Origin: Actinokineospora globicatena
GTDB lineage: Bacteria; Actinomycetota; Actinomycetes; Mycobacteriales; Pseudonocardiaceae
Direction: 5' to 3'
Length of the DNA stretch: 64,000 nucleotides
NCBI RefSeq assembly: GCF_024171945.1
Contig: NZ_JAMTCR010000002.1
Coordinates: 2,356,001 to 2,420,000, forward strand
Below, piece by piece: positions 31,882 through 41,878 of this stretch (the first letter of the stretch is position 1; the number at the start of each line of letters is the position of its first letter). Position numbers and translations under genes: made by a program. The notes under the pieces are model-generated. The model saw only the letters and a program-made list of their open reading frames with translations, was not told the DNA's origin and did not search any database.

Positions 31882-32799
31882 GTGGTGGGACACGGACACG
31901 GGCACGGCCTACCGGCGGGCAGCGCGTCGGGGCGGCTCGCGGGCAGGCTCTGGGCCGCCTTCGGCATCGCCGCCGCGATCATGGTCGTGGAGTTCGCGGT
32001 CGGCGTCGCCACCGGCTCGCTCGCCCTCATCTCCGACGCCGCCCACATGCTCACCGACGTGGTCGGCGTCGGCCTCGCCCTGGCCGCGATCGTCGTCGCC
32101 CGCCGCGCGGTCGCCAAACCCGGCCGCACGTTCGGCCTGTACCGCGCCGAGGTCCTCGCCGCCCTCGCCAACGCCATCCTGCTCTTCGGCGTCGCCGGCT
32201 ACGTCGTCTTCGAGGCCGTCGAGCGCCTCGGCGACCCCCCGGCCGTCGCCGGTCTCCCGGTCCTGCTCGCGGCCGCCGCGGGCCTGGCCGCCAACGTCGT
32301 CTCGTTCTTCCTGCTGCGCGACGGCGCCCAGGAGAGCCTCAACGTCCGCGGCGCGTACCTGGAGGTCGTCGCCGACCTCATCGGCTCCGTCGGCGTCCTG
32401 ATCAGCGCCCTCATCACCCTCACCACCGGCTGGCGCTGGGCCGACCCGATCATCGGCGTCGCCATCGGCCTGTGGGTCCTGCCCCGAACCTGGTCCCTGG
32501 CCCGCCGCGCCCTCCGCATCCTCTTCCAACACGCCCCCGAACGAGTCGACGTCGGCGAAGTAGCCGCCCGCCTCAGCGCCATCCCCGGCGTCGCCGAGGT
32601 CCACGACCTGCACGTGTGGACCCTGACCTCGGGCATGGAGGTCGCCTCAGCCCACCTGACGATGTCGGAGAACGCGGACCAGGGCGCCGTGCTGGACGCG
32701 GCCAGGGAGCTGCTGCAGCACGAGTACGGCCTGGAACACGCGACCCTGCAGGTAGAACACCGAGACGCAGCCACGAAGTGCAGACAACTTTCCTGGTAG
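31882..32799 (+). CDS. Cation diffusion facilitator (zinc/cadmium/cobalt efflux) transporter
   Basis: This is a 305-residue CDF protein: a His-rich N-terminus (GHGHGHG), six membrane helices with the metal-site motif SDAAHMLTD in helix 2 and the matching acidic/His positions in helix 5, and a cytoplasmic ferredoxin-like C-terminal domain (about 205-295, VHDLHVWTLTSGMEVASAHL). It exports divalent metal in exchange for protons. GTG 31882 has GGAGAGGGG upstream; GTG 31885 is equally possible. An AT-rich imperfect palindrome lies at about 31834-31858 (GTATGCGCATGT), which might be a metal-regulator site, but no regulator gene is adjacent. Confidence 0.92.
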   Translation: MVGHGHGHGLPAGSASGRLAGRLWAAFGIAAAIMVVEFAVGVATGSLALISDAAHMLTDVVGVGLALAAIVVARRAVAKPGRTFGLYRAEVLAALANAILLFGVAGYVVFEAVERLGDPPAVAGLPVLLAAAAGLAANVVSFFLLRDGAQESLNVRGAYLEVVADLIGSVGVLISALITLTTGWRWADPIIGVAIGLWVLPRTWSLARRALRILFQHAPERVDVGEVAARLSAIPGVAEVHDLHVWTLTSGMEVASAHLTMSENADQGAVLDAARELLQHEYGLEHATLQVEHRDAATKCRQLSW

Positions 32800-32993
32800 C
32801 CCTCAACGGCGCGACGGCCTATTCACCTGGTTGGCCCGAGTCGTCGAATCCCATGGACCTCTTGCCGTAGAAATAAGCTCGCCGCAACACGCCAAACCCT
32901 GACCTACCTGGACCAAATGCCGACAACGTTGGCCCAGACCGCCCGCCGACGACGTTGGCCGACACCCGCTCCACCACGGCGCTGGTGCCAAGT

Positions 32994-33140
32994 GCTCGAT
33001 GGGGCGGACTTGTTTTGTGTGGGGGGACGGCACCCGTAGCGTCGACAGGGGCAGGGGAGGGCCGCTCTTTGGCCCCCTGCTTTTAGCCCTTCCCAGGGTG
33101 TCGTAGGGGCCCCGCGCAAAATAAGTTCGCCCCATCGAGC
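32994..33140. repeat. Palindromic intergenic element with 26-27-bp terminal inverted repeats
   Basis: GCTCGATGGGGCG-ACTT-TTTTG at 32994-33019 is repeated inverted at 33114-33140 with three mismatches, flanking ~95 bases that include further small hairpins. A degenerate half copy (GAAATAAGCTCGCC) lies at about 32870-32883. This is a MITE/REP-like dispersed repeat and no transposase is encoded. The rest of the gene-free stretch 32800-33434 shows nothing further. Confidence 0.75.
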
Positions 33141-33434
33141 TCTTCGCATAATCGCGCCTGTCCGATGGCCAGCCGAGGCGTCTACCGCAGCGCAGCGAAG
33201 GCACGAGAGCCAGACTTCCCCAGCTCACCGCCCACTCGGCCACGGCCGCCAAGATCAACCCGACCCAAAGACCCCCGAATACACAGCCTACCCAGGGGAA
33301 CGCAAGGCCAGAGAGGCTGAAACCAGGGCCTGTGGACAACCAGAGGCCTTGTGGATAACCCGCCCCAAGCGGCAGTTCGGCGTCGTGGACCACTCAAGTC
33401 GCAACAGACACCCACGCCGACGGATAACCCAAGC

Positions 33435-34115
33435 TCAGCCAGGAAGCGGCTGCGCGCCCCGACTGGTGAGCATCGAGGTCAGCAGCTTGACCTCCGCCGA
33501 CTGCCCCTGCTGAATCTTCGAAGCCAGATTCCGCACATAAGGAACCCGAGCATGATCAGCCGCATAGCTGGCCATTTCCAGCCCACCTTCATGGTGCCGG
33601 AGCATGAGCTGCAGGAAGTAAACAGTGAACTCCGGGTCCTTGAGGGCCCGAAGCTTCATCAGCTCTTCCGAAGTAGCCATTCCCGGCATCAGGTCCAGGC
33701 CGGAGGGGGACGAATGGGAGTGCGTAGCGCCTGCCATCCAGCGCATGTGGGGTTGGTCGGTGGGGGGGAGGGTGGGTTGGCCCCAGGCGGTGAGCCAGCC
33801 GCTGAGTTGGCCGCTTTGGTCTAGTTGGGTGGACTCGATGTCGAAGGCCAGTTGGCGGACCTCGGTGTCGTCGCTGCGGTCTCGGGCCATGCCCGCGAGG
33901 GTGATGGCCTGGAGGTGGTGCACGCGCATGTCCTGGGCGAAGCCGACGTCGATCGAGTCGGCGCCTGGGGTGTCCTCGCCGCCGCCGGTGGCGGCGAGGG
34001 TGATGAGCATGCCCGCGGTGGCGCCGACCAGGAGGACGACCAGGGCGGCGGCCGCGTAAACGAGCGTCGACCGCCCCCGGGTGGTGGGGGCGGTCGACGG
34101 CTGTGACGAGGTCAC
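33435..34115 (-). CDS. DUF305 membrane-anchored protein, 226 aa
   Basis: One N-terminal membrane helix (LVYAAAALVVLLVGATAGML, about 18-40) is followed by a DUF305 domain with paired ferritin-like four-helix halves: first FAQDMRVHHLQAITLAGMA and second FLQLMLRHHEGGLEMA. The His-His and Met residues suggest metal (copper) binding outside the membrane, a property known for some family members. The GTG at 34115 overlaps the stop of the upstream DUF3105 gene (GTGA), so the two are co-translated; DUF305 and DUF3105 are often linked in actinobacteria. Confidence 0.88.
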   Translation of the reverse strand: MTSSQPSTAPTTRGRSTLVYAAAALVVLLVGATAGMLITLAATGGGEDTPGADSIDVGFAQDMRVHHLQAITLAGMARDRSDDTEVRQLAFDIESTQLDQSGQLSGWLTAWGQPTLPPTDQPHMRWMAGATHSHSSPSGLDLMPGMATSEELMKLRALKDPEFTVYFLQLMLRHHEGGLEMASYAADHARVPYVRNLASKIQQGQSAEVKLLTSMLTSRGAQPLPG

Positions 34116-34954
34116 TGGGAGGGCTGGGCGGCCGAGGTGGTCGGGGCCGCGGGGGTCGAGGCGGGGGCGGAGGCCGGGGCCGACGGGTCGGTGCTGGCGC
34201 CGGGGGCCTTGCCGTCCATGCCGACGGCGTCCGCGCCGGGCTTCTCGGCGACGAAGGGCGGCGGGTTGGCCGGGTCGAAGCCGGTCTGGTTGCTGTCGCA
34301 GCGGCCGCCGGGCTCGGGGTTCTGGTAGTTGTTCGTGCGCAGCGACTTGATGAACTGGTCGATGCGCTCGTCGTCCGCGCTGTCGAGCTTGAGCTGGTGG
34401 CCCCACGACTGCAGCGAGATCGGCCGGTCGAGACCGGGGTAGGGCGACATCACCATGTACGCCTTGCCCTCGACCCTGGCCTTCAGCTTGTCCAGCGCCT
34501 CGCCCTGGACCTTGTCCGGGTTGTAGGCGATCCACACCGAGCCGTGCTCCAGGGTGTGGACCATGTTCTCGCTGCGCACCGGGGCCGGGTACACGATGCC
34601 GGTGCAGTCGGCCCAGACACCGTCGTGCGGGCCGCCGAAGGGCGGGCTCTGGTCGTAGGCGACGCGCTGGGTGGACTGCACGTGCTGGCCGGACGCGTAG
34701 GCGACCTTGACCACGCCGTCGATGGCCTCGGACGGGTCCTTGTTGTCCTCGCCTGCGATGAACTTCTCCGAGGCCGAGACCTGGACATAGGCATAGGTGA
34801 ACACGCCACCGGCCAGCAGCACGATCGCGGTGATACCGCTGATCAGTCCCCAGGGCGGGCCCTTCTTGGTGACCACGGATGCCCGCGCGGCCGACACCGC
34901 GCTCTTGCCACCCTTGCCGCCGTGTGGGCCCTTCTTCTGCGTTCCGCTGGCCAT
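34112..34954 (-). CDS. DUF3105 membrane-anchored protein, 280 aa
   Basis: A basic cytoplasmic N-terminus (Lys/Gly-rich, ~30 residues), one membrane helix (GLISGITAIVLLAGGVFTYA, about 36-56) and an external DUF3105 domain (about 65-235) with the conserved HTLEHGSVWIAYNPD and VMSPYPGL motifs. A Pro/Ala/Ser/Thr-rich C-terminal tail ends the protein. ATG 34954 has GAGGGACGG upstream. It is translationally coupled to the DUF305 gene. Function is unknown; the His-rich motif may bind metal. Confidence 0.85.
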   Translation of the reverse strand: MASGTQKKGPHGGKGGKSAVSAARASVVTKKGPPWGLISGITAIVLLAGGVFTYAYVQVSASEKFIAGEDNKDPSEAIDGVVKVAYASGQHVQSTQRVAYDQSPPFGGPHDGVWADCTGIVYPAPVRSENMVHTLEHGSVWIAYNPDKVQGEALDKLKARVEGKAYMVMSPYPGLDRPISLQSWGHQLKLDSADDERIDQFIKSLRTNNYQNPEPGGRCDSNQTGFDPANPPPFVAEKPGADAVGMDGKAPGASTDPSAPASAPASTPAAPTTSAAQPSQ

Positions 34955-35080
34955 GCCGTCCCTCGGACCTCTGAGCGCGTCGGCTCCCCGGGACGACCGG
35001 GAAGCCCGCACCTGGTGGGTGCGGAGGCCAAGTCTAGGGAACCGGTGTCTGGTCGGTGTCAACCGAGGTCCGGGTACCGG

Positions 35081-35776
35081 CTACCGGCCGGTCGGCGGGA
35101 TCGCTCCAGGTCCGGGGTCCGACGGGTCGAACGGCGGCGGGTCGTCCTGGTCGAAGCGGCCCGCGCCGAGCTGGTCGCAGGACGCCCCCGGCTCGGGCGT
35201 CAGGTACTGGTTGGCCCTGGTCGCCTGGATGAACTGGTCGACCCGCTCGTCGTCGACCTCGTCGACCTGCAGCTGCCGCCCCCACGACTGCGCCGACACC
35301 GCCTTGCCCTGGCCGGGGTACGGCGACATGACGGTGTACGGCTTGCCGTTGACCTTCTTCGCCAGCGCCGCGACCCCGGCCTTGTCGAGCTTGTCCGGGT
35401 CGTAGCTCAGCCACACCGCGCCGTGCTCGAGCGAGTGCACGAGGTTCTCGGTGCGGACCGCGACCTTGTAGACCACGCCGTTGCAGGCCGCCCACACCGC
35501 GTCGTGCGCGCCGCCGAGCGGGGGCTTGTGGTCGTAGGCGACCCGCTCGGTCGGCTTGACGTGCTGGGCGCCCTTGTACTCGATCGAGAGCACCCCGTCG
35601 ATCTTCTCCGTGGGGTCCTGGTTGTCCTCGGTCGGGCTGAACCCCTTGTCGGCCGTGGTCGACTTCCCGGTCGAGGGCGACGAGACGCTGACCGGGCTGC
35701 CCGACTGCGTGCTCGAACAGCCGACGAGGGCCGCGGCGGCCGCGGCGAGCGCGAGGGGACGGGCGTACCGAATCAT
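35081..35776 (-). CDS. DUF3105 lipoprotein, 231 aa
   Basis: A lipoprotein signal (LALAAAAAALVGCSS, lipidated Cys near residue 20), a Ser/Thr linker and a DUF3105 domain closely related to the neighbouring gene (HSLEHGAVWLSYDPD, VMSPYPGQ, SWGRQLQVDEVDDERVDQFI). The pair probably arose by duplication, one copy membrane-spanning and one lipid-anchored. It lies 126 bases upstream of the coding start of the other copy on the same strand and could share its transcript. The ATG at 35776 is the only reasonable start, and the promoter region (35777-35857) is shared with divergent nrtL. Confidence 0.86.
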   Translation of the reverse strand: MIRYARPLALAAAAAALVGCSSTQSGSPVSVSSPSTGKSTTADKGFSPTEDNQDPTEKIDGVLSIEYKGAQHVKPTERVAYDHKPPLGGAHDAVWAACNGVVYKVAVRTENLVHSLEHGAVWLSYDPDKLDKAGVAALAKKVNGKPYTVMSPYPGQGKAVSAQSWGRQLQVDEVDDERVDQFIQATRANQYLTPEPGASCDQLGAGRFDQDDPPPFDPSDPGPGAIPPTGR

Positions 35777-35857
35777 GTGGGTGAGTCTATGGACCCCGGG
35801 CCGCTGGGGACATGGGCCCCGGCCAGCGCGGGGAACCCCGCTACCTAGACTTGCCCG

Positions 35858-36718
35858 GTGACCCCCGCCGTGCTCGCTGACCTGGTTCGTTCCGCCGCCG
35901 TGCGCGTGCTGGACGACCGGGGGCTCGACACCCGCGCGGTCCCCGACGACGTCGCCGTCACCCGTCCGCGTGATCGCAACCGGGGGGACTACGCCACCGC
36001 CGTCGCCCTGCGCGCCGCCGGTCCGCTCGGTGTCCCGCCCCGGCTGCTGGCGCACTGGCTGGCCGACGAGCTGGTCACCGACCCCGCCGTCGCCGAGGTC
36101 GAGGTCGCGGGCGCCGGGTACGTCAACCTCTGGCTGACGGCCGAGACCCGCGCCGACGCCGTCCGCCGCGCCATCGAGGCGCGCCCGCTGCGCACCCGGG
36201 AGATCACCCTCCCGGCGACCGTCCGCACCACGACCGGCGAGATGACCACCGCCGACCTGGCCGACACCGTCGGTGCCGACGCCGCCCGGTTCGCCGCGCT
36301 CAGCGACTCCACTGTGGACGTCGACGTGCTCGCGGGCCAGACGGAGGAGAGCCCCTTCTACTGCGTCCTCTACGTGCACGCCCTGCTGTCGTCCTTGCTG
36401 CGCAACGGCGAGGAGCTCGGCGTCGTACCGACCACAGTGGACGTTCACTTGCTCGACAACCCGGACGAGGTCGACCTCGCGCGCACCATCGCCGAGTTCC
36501 CCGACGCCGTCACCGGTCCACCCGCGCGGGCCATCCGCTACCTGCGCAGGCTCTCCGACCAGGCCTGGGAGTTCACCGAGCGCCACCGGGTCCTGCCCCA
36601 GGGCGACCAGGAGCCGACCCGCGAGCACGACGCGCTGCTCGCGCTCTGCGCCGCCGCCCGCCAAGTGCTGGCTGCCGGGTTGCGGCAGCTGGGAATCACC
36701 GCACCGCAACGATTGTAG
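35858..36718 (+). CDS. nrtL: ArgS-related anticodon-binding protein NrtL
   Basis: This is an arginyl-tRNA synthetase paralogue without the catalytic core. It has an ArgRS-like N-terminal domain (about 1-110: [27 protein letters not shown]) and a C-terminal DALR anticodon-binding domain (about 170-286: [12 protein letters not shown], ending LGITAPQRL). HIGH and KMSKS motifs are absent, so it cannot charge tRNA. It sits directly upstream of lysA in many actinobacteria, here 5 bases apart. TAGACT at 35846-35851 is 6 bases before GTG 35858, suggesting a leaderless transcript. A role in tRNA sensing or in lysine-pathway control is inference. Confidence 0.85.
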   Translation: MTPAVLADLVRSAAVRVLDDRGLDTRAVPDDVAVTRPRDRNRGDYATAVALRAAGPLGVPPRLLAHWLADELVTDPAVAEVEVAGAGYVNLWLTAETRADAVRRAIEARPLRTREITLPATVRTTTGEMTTADLADTVGADAARFAALSDSTVDVDVLAGQTEESPFYCVLYVHALLSSLLRNGEELGVVPTTVDVHLLDNPDEVDLARTIAEFPDAVTGPPARAIRYLRRLSDQAWEFTERHRVLPQGDQEPTREHDALLALCAAARQVLAAGLRQLGITAPQRL

Positions 36719-36723
36719 GAACA

Positions 36724-38160
36724 ATGAGGGCACACCCGGCAGGTCCGCGGCACGCGGATGTCCTGTCGTCGAGCAACACCGCCAGCGAGCGGCCGACCAC
36801 CGCGGCCGCGCTCGACGAGCTGGTCGAGTCGGTCTGGCCGCGCAACACCGCCCGCGGTGACGACGGGGCCGTGCGCGTCGCGGGCGTCGACGTCCGCGAG
36901 CTGGCCGAGACGTACGGGACCCCGCTGTTCGTCGTCGACGAGGACGACTTCCGCGCCCGCTGCCGCGAGCACGCGCGGGCCTTCGGCGACCCCGCCCTGG
37001 TGCACTACGCGTCCAAGGCGTTCCTGTCCGTCGAGATCGCCCGCTGGGTCGCCCAGGAGGGCCTGAGCATCGACGTGTGCAGCGGTGGCGAGCTCGCCGT
37101 CGCGCTGCGCGCCGACTTCCCGCCGGAGCGGATCACCCTGCACGGCAACAACAAGTCGACCGCCGAGCTGGCCGAGGCGCTGGACGCGGGCGTCGGCACG
37201 GTCGTGGTCGACTCCTTCTTCGAGATCGCCCGCCTCGACCACCTCGCCCGCGAGCGCGGCGTCGTCGCCGACGTCCTCATCCGCGTGACCGTCGGCGTCG
37301 AGGCGCACACCCACGAGTTCATCGCCACCGCGCACGAGGACCAGAAGTTCGGCTTCTCGCTGGCAGGCGGCGACGCGGCCGAGGCGGCGCGCCGGGTGCT
37401 CAAGTCCGGCGGGCTGCGCCTGGTCGGCCTGCACAGCCACATCGGCTCGCAGATCTTCGACGCCGACGGCTTCGAGGTCGCCGCGCACCGGGTCATCGGG
37501 CTGCTCGCCGAACTGCACGCCGAGCACGGCGCCGACGCGCTCACCGAGGTCACCACCGTCGACCTCGGCGGCGGCCTGGGCATCGCCTACACCGCCCAGG
37601 ACGACCCGCCGCCGCCCGGCTGGCTGGCCGAGCAGCTGCGCACCATCGTCACCAAGGAGTGCGAGCACGCCGACCTGCCGCTGCCCAAGCTCGCCGTCGA
37701 GCCGGGCCGGGCCATCGTCGGCCCCGGCACCATCACCCTCTACGAGGTCGGCACCACCAAGGACGTCTCGCTCGGGCACGGCACCGGCCGCCGCTACGTC
37801 AGCGTCGACGGCGGCATGAGCGACAACATCCGCACCGCGCTCTACGACGCCGTCTACGACACCCGCCTGGTCTCGCGCGCCAGCGACGAGGGCGAACGCG
37901 GCGCGCGGGCCGTGCTGTCCCGAGTCGTGGGCAAGCACTGTGAGTCCGGCGACGTTGTGGTGCGAGACTGCTGGCTGCCCGACAACCTTGCACCCGGCGA
38001 CCTGCTGGCCGTCGCGGCGACCGGCGCCTACTGCTACTCGATGGCGAGCAACTACAACCGGCTGCCCCGACCGGCGGTGGTGGCCGTGCGCGAGGGCTCG
38101 GCGCGGCTGCTGCTGCGCCGCGAGACCGTGGACGACCTGCTCAGACTGGAGACGACGTGA
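36724..38160 (+). CDS. lysA: Diaminopimelate decarboxylase
   Basis: PLP enzyme that converts meso-diaminopimelate to lysine, the last step of lysine synthesis. The 478 residues carry the PLP Lys98 in VHYASKAF, the HSHIGSQIF stretch, the phosphate-binding glycine-rich DLGGGLGI, the EPGRAIVG motif and the dimer-site Cys in CESGDVV. The N-terminus is about 40 residues longer than in E. coli, as is usual in actinobacteria. ATG 36724 follows nrtL by 5 bases. The stop overlaps the GTG of hom. Confidence 0.97.
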   Translation: MRAHPAGPRHADVLSSSNTASERPTTAAALDELVESVWPRNTARGDDGAVRVAGVDVRELAETYGTPLFVVDEDDFRARCREHARAFGDPALVHYASKAFLSVEIARWVAQEGLSIDVCSGGELAVALRADFPPERITLHGNNKSTAELAEALDAGVGTVVVDSFFEIARLDHLARERGVVADVLIRVTVGVEAHTHEFIATAHEDQKFGFSLAGGDAAEAARRVLKSGGLRLVGLHSHIGSQIFDADGFEVAAHRVIGLLAELHAEHGADALTEVTTVDLGGGLGIAYTAQDDPPPPGWLAEQLRTIVTKECEHADLPLPKLAVEPGRAIVGPGTITLYEVGTTKDVSLGHGTGRRYVSVDGGMSDNIRTALYDAVYDTRLVSRASDEGERGARAVLSRVVGKHCESGDVVVRDCWLPDNLAPGDLLAVAATGAYCYSMASNYNRLPRPAVVAVREGSARLLLRRETVDDLLRLETT

Positions 38161-39464
38161 CGCTCGAGGCCGGCAAACCGATCCGGGTGGCCCTGCTCGG
38201 CTGCGGCACCGTTGGCACCCAGATCGCCCGGCTGCTCACCGAGCAGGCCGACGACCTGGCCGCCAGGGTGGGTGCCAGGATCGACCTGGTCGGCATCGCG
38301 GTGCGCAGGCCCAACAAGCACCGCGAGGTGCCTGCCGAGCTGCTCACCACCGACGCCGCCGCCCTGGTCACCCGCGCCGACGTCGACGTGGTGGTCGAGG
38401 TCATCGGCGGCATCGAGCCGACCAGGGGCTGGCTGCTCGACGCCCTCAACGCGGGCAAGTCGGTGGTCACCGCCAACAAGGCGCTGCTGGCCGAGCACGC
38501 CGGCGAGCTGTTCGAGGCCGCCGACCGCACCGGTGCCGACCTGTACTTCGAGGCCGCCGTCGCCGGGGCCATCCCGCTGCTGCGGCCGCTGCGCGAGTCG
38601 CTGGCCGGTGACCGCATCACCCGGGTGATGGGCATCGTCAACGGCACCACGAACTTCATCCTGTCCGCGATGGACGAGACCGGCGCGGGCTACGGCGAGA
38701 CCCTGGACGAGGCCTCCCGGCTCGGGTACGCCGAGGCCGACCCGACCGCCGACGTCGACGGGTTCGACGCCGCGTCCAAGGCCGCGATCCTGGCGTCGCT
38801 GTCGTTCCACACCCGCGTCACCGCGGGCGACGTCTACCGCGAGGGCATCTCCGCGGTGACCTCGGCCGACTTCGCCGCGGCCCGCGCGCTGGGCCGCACC
38901 ATCAAGCTGCTGGCGATCTGCGAGCGCGTGCACACCGAGGACGGCGAGTCGGTCGCGGTCCGCGTGCACCCCGCGATGATCCCGCGCAGCCACCCCCTCG
39001 CGGGCGTCAGCGGCGCGTTCAACGCCGTGTTCGTCGAGGCGGAGGCCGCCGGCCAGCTCATGTTCTACGGGCAGGGAGCCGGCGGTGCACCCACCGCCAG
39101 CGCCGTGCTCGGCGACCTGGTGGCGGTAGCCCGCAACCGGGTCGTCGGCGGGCGCGGACCGCGCGAGTCGGCCTACGCCGACCTGGCGGTGCGCCCGATC
39201 GCGCAGGCGTCGACCAGGTACCACATCAGCCTGGACGTCGCCGACCGCGCGGGCGTGCTCTCGGCGGTCGCCGCCGAGTTCGCCCAGCACGAGGTGAGCA
39301 TCGCCGCTGTCCGCCAGGAGGGCAGGGCGAACGACGCGAGCCTCGTGATCGTCACCCACTCGGCACCGGACGCCGCGCTACGCTCCACAGTGGACAAGGT
39401 CGCTGGGCTGCCGTTCGTGCACGAGGTGGTCAGCGTGATGCGGGTCGAAGGCGAGGACTCATGA
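38157..39464 (+). CDS. hom: Homoserine dehydrogenase
   Basis: Reduces aspartate semialdehyde to homoserine with NAD(P)H. The 435 residues contain the nucleotide-binding [15 protein letters not shown] near the N-terminus, [11 protein letters not shown], the catalytic domain motif [11 protein letters not shown] and a C-terminal ACT domain (about 350-430), the usual site of threonine feedback. GTG 38157 overlaps the lysA stop (GTGA) and the stop overlaps thrC (ATGA), so the operon is tightly coupled. Confidence 0.97.
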   Translation: MTLEAGKPIRVALLGCGTVGTQIARLLTEQADDLAARVGARIDLVGIAVRRPNKHREVPAELLTTDAAALVTRADVDVVVEVIGGIEPTRGWLLDALNAGKSVVTANKALLAEHAGELFEAADRTGADLYFEAAVAGAIPLLRPLRESLAGDRITRVMGIVNGTTNFILSAMDETGAGYGETLDEASRLGYAEADPTADVDGFDAASKAAILASLSFHTRVTAGDVYREGISAVTSADFAAARALGRTIKLLAICERVHTEDGESVAVRVHPAMIPRSHPLAGVSGAFNAVFVEAEAAGQLMFYGQGAGGAPTASAVLGDLVAVARNRVVGGRGPRESAYADLAVRPIAQASTRYHISLDVADRAGVLSAVAAEFAQHEVSIAAVRQEGRANDASLVIVTHSAPDAALRSTVDKVAGLPFVHEVVSVMRVEGEDS

Positions 39465-40537
39465 CCATCCCCACCGGTGTGCGGCCAGGGTGGCCGGGCA
39501 TCATCCAGGCGTACCAGGACCGGATCCCCCTACCCGACGGCGCGCGCGTCGTCACCCTCGGCGAGGGCAACACCCCGCTGCTGGCCGCGCCGTACCTGTC
39601 GGAGCGCACCGGCAGCACCGTCTACCTCAAGGTCGAGGGCCACAACCCGACCGGGTCCTTCAAGGACCGCGGCATGACCGTGGCCATCACGCACGCCCTC
39701 GCGACGGGCCTCGAGGCGGTCATCTGCGCGTCCACCGGCAACACCTCGGCGTCGGCGTCGGCCTACGCCGCCCGCGCGGGCCTGACCTCGGCGGTGCTGG
39801 TGCCGCGCGGCAAGATCGCGCTCGGCAAGCTCGCCCAGGCCGTCGCCTACGGCGCGCGGGTGCTGCAGATCGACGGCAACTTCGACGACTGCCTGGAACT
39901 GGCCCGCAAGACCGCCAACGAGTACCCGATCGGGCTGGTCAACTCGGTCAACCCGGTGCGCCTGATCGGCCAGAAGACCGCGGCGTGGGAGGTCTGCGAC
40001 GTCCTCGGGCGCGCGCCGGACATCCACTGCCTCCCGGTCGGCAACGCGGGCAACATCACCGCGTACTGGCGCGGGTACCGCGACTACGCCGAGGACGGCA
40101 TCACCACCGGCACACCGCGGATGTTCGGCTTCCAGGCCGCGGGCGCCGCGCCGATCGTGCGCGGGGAACCGGTGCCCAACCCGGAGACCATCGCCACCGC
40201 GATCCGCGTGGGCAGCCCGGCGTCCTGGGCCGGTGCGGTCGCCGCCCGCGACGAGTCCGGCGGGCTCATCGACGCGGTCAGCGACGAGCAGATCCTCGAG
40301 GCGTACCGGCTGCTGCCGTTGCGCGAGGGCGTGTTCGTCGAACCCGGTTCGGCGGCCAGCATCGCCGGTCTGCTCGCCACCGCCGCCGACGGCAGGCTCC
40401 CCAAGGGCTCCGTCGTGGTCTGCACCGTCACCGGGCACGGCCTCAAGGACCCCGACACCGCGCTGGACGGGCTCGTCGAGGTCGAGCCGGTGCCGGTGGA
40501 CGCCTCGGCGGTCGCCTCCGCGCTGGACCTGGGGTGA
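39461..40537 (+). CDS. thrC: Threonine synthase
   Basis: PLP enzyme that converts O-phosphohomoserine to threonine. The 358 residues match the short bacterial form. The PLP Lys is in [11 protein letters not shown] (near residue 69), the phosphate loop reads [11 protein letters not shown], and substrate-site [11 protein letters not shown] is present. ATGA overlap with hom; its TGA overlaps the GTG of thrB. Confidence 0.97.
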   Translation: MTIPTGVRPGWPGIIQAYQDRIPLPDGARVVTLGEGNTPLLAAPYLSERTGSTVYLKVEGHNPTGSFKDRGMTVAITHALATGLEAVICASTGNTSASASAYAARAGLTSAVLVPRGKIALGKLAQAVAYGARVLQIDGNFDDCLELARKTANEYPIGLVNSVNPVRLIGQKTAAWEVCDVLGRAPDIHCLPVGNAGNITAYWRGYRDYAEDGITTGTPRMFGFQAAGAAPIVRGEPVPNPETIATAIRVGSPASWAGAVAARDESGGLIDAVSDEQILEAYRLLPLREGVFVEPGSAASIAGLLATAADGRLPKGSVVVCTVTGHGLKDPDTALDGLVEVEPVPVDASAVASALDLG

Positions 40538-41430
40538 GCGCGGGCGTCCGCGTCCGGGTACCCGCCTCCTCGGCGAACCTGGGCGCGGGGTTCGACGCGC
40601 TCGGGCTCGCCCTGGGACTGCACGACGTGCTCGAGGTGCGCCCCGGCTCGACCCCGCTGGCCGTCGTGGTCAGCGGGGAGGGCGCGGGCGAGGTCCCGCT
40701 CGACGAGACGCACCTGGTCGTGCGCGCGCTGCGGGCGGCGAGCGCGCACCTCGGGCACGACCCGGGCGGCCTGGAACTGACCTGTGCCAACGCGATCCCG
40801 CACGCGCGCGGACTCGGCTCGTCGGCCGCCGCCATCGTCGCGGGCATCGCCGCCGGGTACGGCCTGGCGGGCGTCGAACTGGCCGGGACGGCGCTGGAGG
40901 ACGCGCTGCACCTGGCCGCCGAGTTCGAGGGCCACGCGGACAACGTCGCCGCCAGCCTGCTCGGCGGGCTCGTGCTCGCCTGGACGGAGGAGACCACGGG
41001 CCGCTTCCGCGCCGCGCGGGTCGAACCGCATCCGGACCTGCGTCCGGTCGCGATCGTGCCCGCGGAGCAGTCCGCGACCCACGTGACCAGGGGCTTGTTG
41101 CCCGAGGTCGTCCCGCACACCGACGCCGCGTTCGCCGCCGGGCGCGCCGCGCTCGCGGTGCACGCCATCGCCGCGCGACCGGACCTGCTGCTGCCCGCCA
41201 CGGCGGACACGCTGCACCAGGACTACCGGGAGAAGGCGTGGCCGGACACCCTGCGCGTGGTCCGGGACCTGCGCGCCAGGGGCGTCGCGGCAGCGGTTTC
41301 CGGGGCGGGGCCGACGGTGCTGGCGCTGACCACGGACGGTGTCCTGCCCGCCGCCCTCGATCTCACCGGTTTCACGGTGATCCCCGTTGGGGTGGACCGA
41401 TCGGGCGTGCGGGTAGACCCGCTCGGCTGA
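40534..41430 (+). CDS. thrB: Homoserine kinase
   Basis: GHMP-family kinase that phosphorylates homoserine for ThrC. The 298 residues have [20 protein letters not shown] at the N-terminus, the ATP loop [17 protein letters not shown] (about 87-103) and the C-terminal [13 protein letters not shown] motif. The start is GTG 40534, overlapping the thrC stop. The frame is open far upstream, but that is shadow sequence of thrC and not a fusion. Confidence 0.96.
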   Translation: MSAGVRVRVPASSANLGAGFDALGLALGLHDVLEVRPGSTPLAVVVSGEGAGEVPLDETHLVVRALRAASAHLGHDPGGLELTCANAIPHARGLGSSAAAIVAGIAAGYGLAGVELAGTALEDALHLAAEFEGHADNVAASLLGGLVLAWTEETTGRFRAARVEPHPDLRPVAIVPAEQSATHVTRGLLPEVVPHTDAAFAAGRAALAVHAIAARPDLLLPATADTLHQDYREKAWPDTLRVVRDLRARGVAAAVSGAGPTVLALTTDGVLPAALDLTGFTVIPVGVDRSGVRVDPLG

Positions 41431-41537
41431 ACGCCGAACACTGGCGGTCACGGTGGTGGTGAGCCAAGGGCGTTCCCGAGTGACTCAGATCACCGTGTCG
41501 TACCGCGATTCCGGGGCGACGCGCTGTGAGCCGGTTG

Positions 41538-41566
41538 TTGCACCTTGAGTGACTGCCGTCTACTCT
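41538..41566 (+). promoter_or_regulatory. Candidate housekeeping promoter of rho
   Basis: TTGCAC (41538-41543), a 17-base spacer and TACTCT (41561-41566) fit the actinobacterial primary-sigma consensus. Transcription would start near 41573 and give a ~305-base leader. Confidence 0.55.
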
Positions 41567-41572
41567 CGGGGT

Positions 41573-41878
41573 CGTTCAGTCACCGCGCGCACGGGCGCCC
41601 GGTGTCGTTCCCGGGGGAGTTCTTCCCCCGGGTCGCATCATCTGCCGGGGTATCGGCTCAGTCCTTAGCCAAGGTCCGAGCCGGGGCTCGCAGGTACCCG
41701 ATGGCCGCGGTGGCCAGCAGCTCCCTGTTTTGGCGGCCGTGTCGCAACGGTTGGCCCGGACCCGTGGCCACCTCCGTGGCGCGGAAGTTCAGCACAGGGA
41801 AGTCACGCCGTCTCGCGTTCCGTCGGACGGCGGCCGCTGGTCCACGTAGGAGGCGGGGACCGGTCAGGAAGGACATGT
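41573..41878 (+). promoter_or_regulatory. Long 5' leader of rho with stable hairpin
   Basis: About 305 bases without a supported gene separate the likely promoter from rho. A perfect hairpin (CCCGGGGGA-GTTC-TTCCCCCGGG region, 41610-41632) lies near the 5' end. Rho genes are commonly autoregulated by early termination in a long leader, so this region may serve that role. AGGAAGGA precedes the GTG start. Confidence 0.45.

Noticed and set aside
39490..41430. A 646-residue open frame suggesting a fusion ending in homoserine kinase
   Set aside because: The first 348 codons are an out-of-frame shadow of thrC with Arg/Gly/Pro-rich translation. The GTG at 40534 overlaps the thrC stop and gives a normal ThrB.
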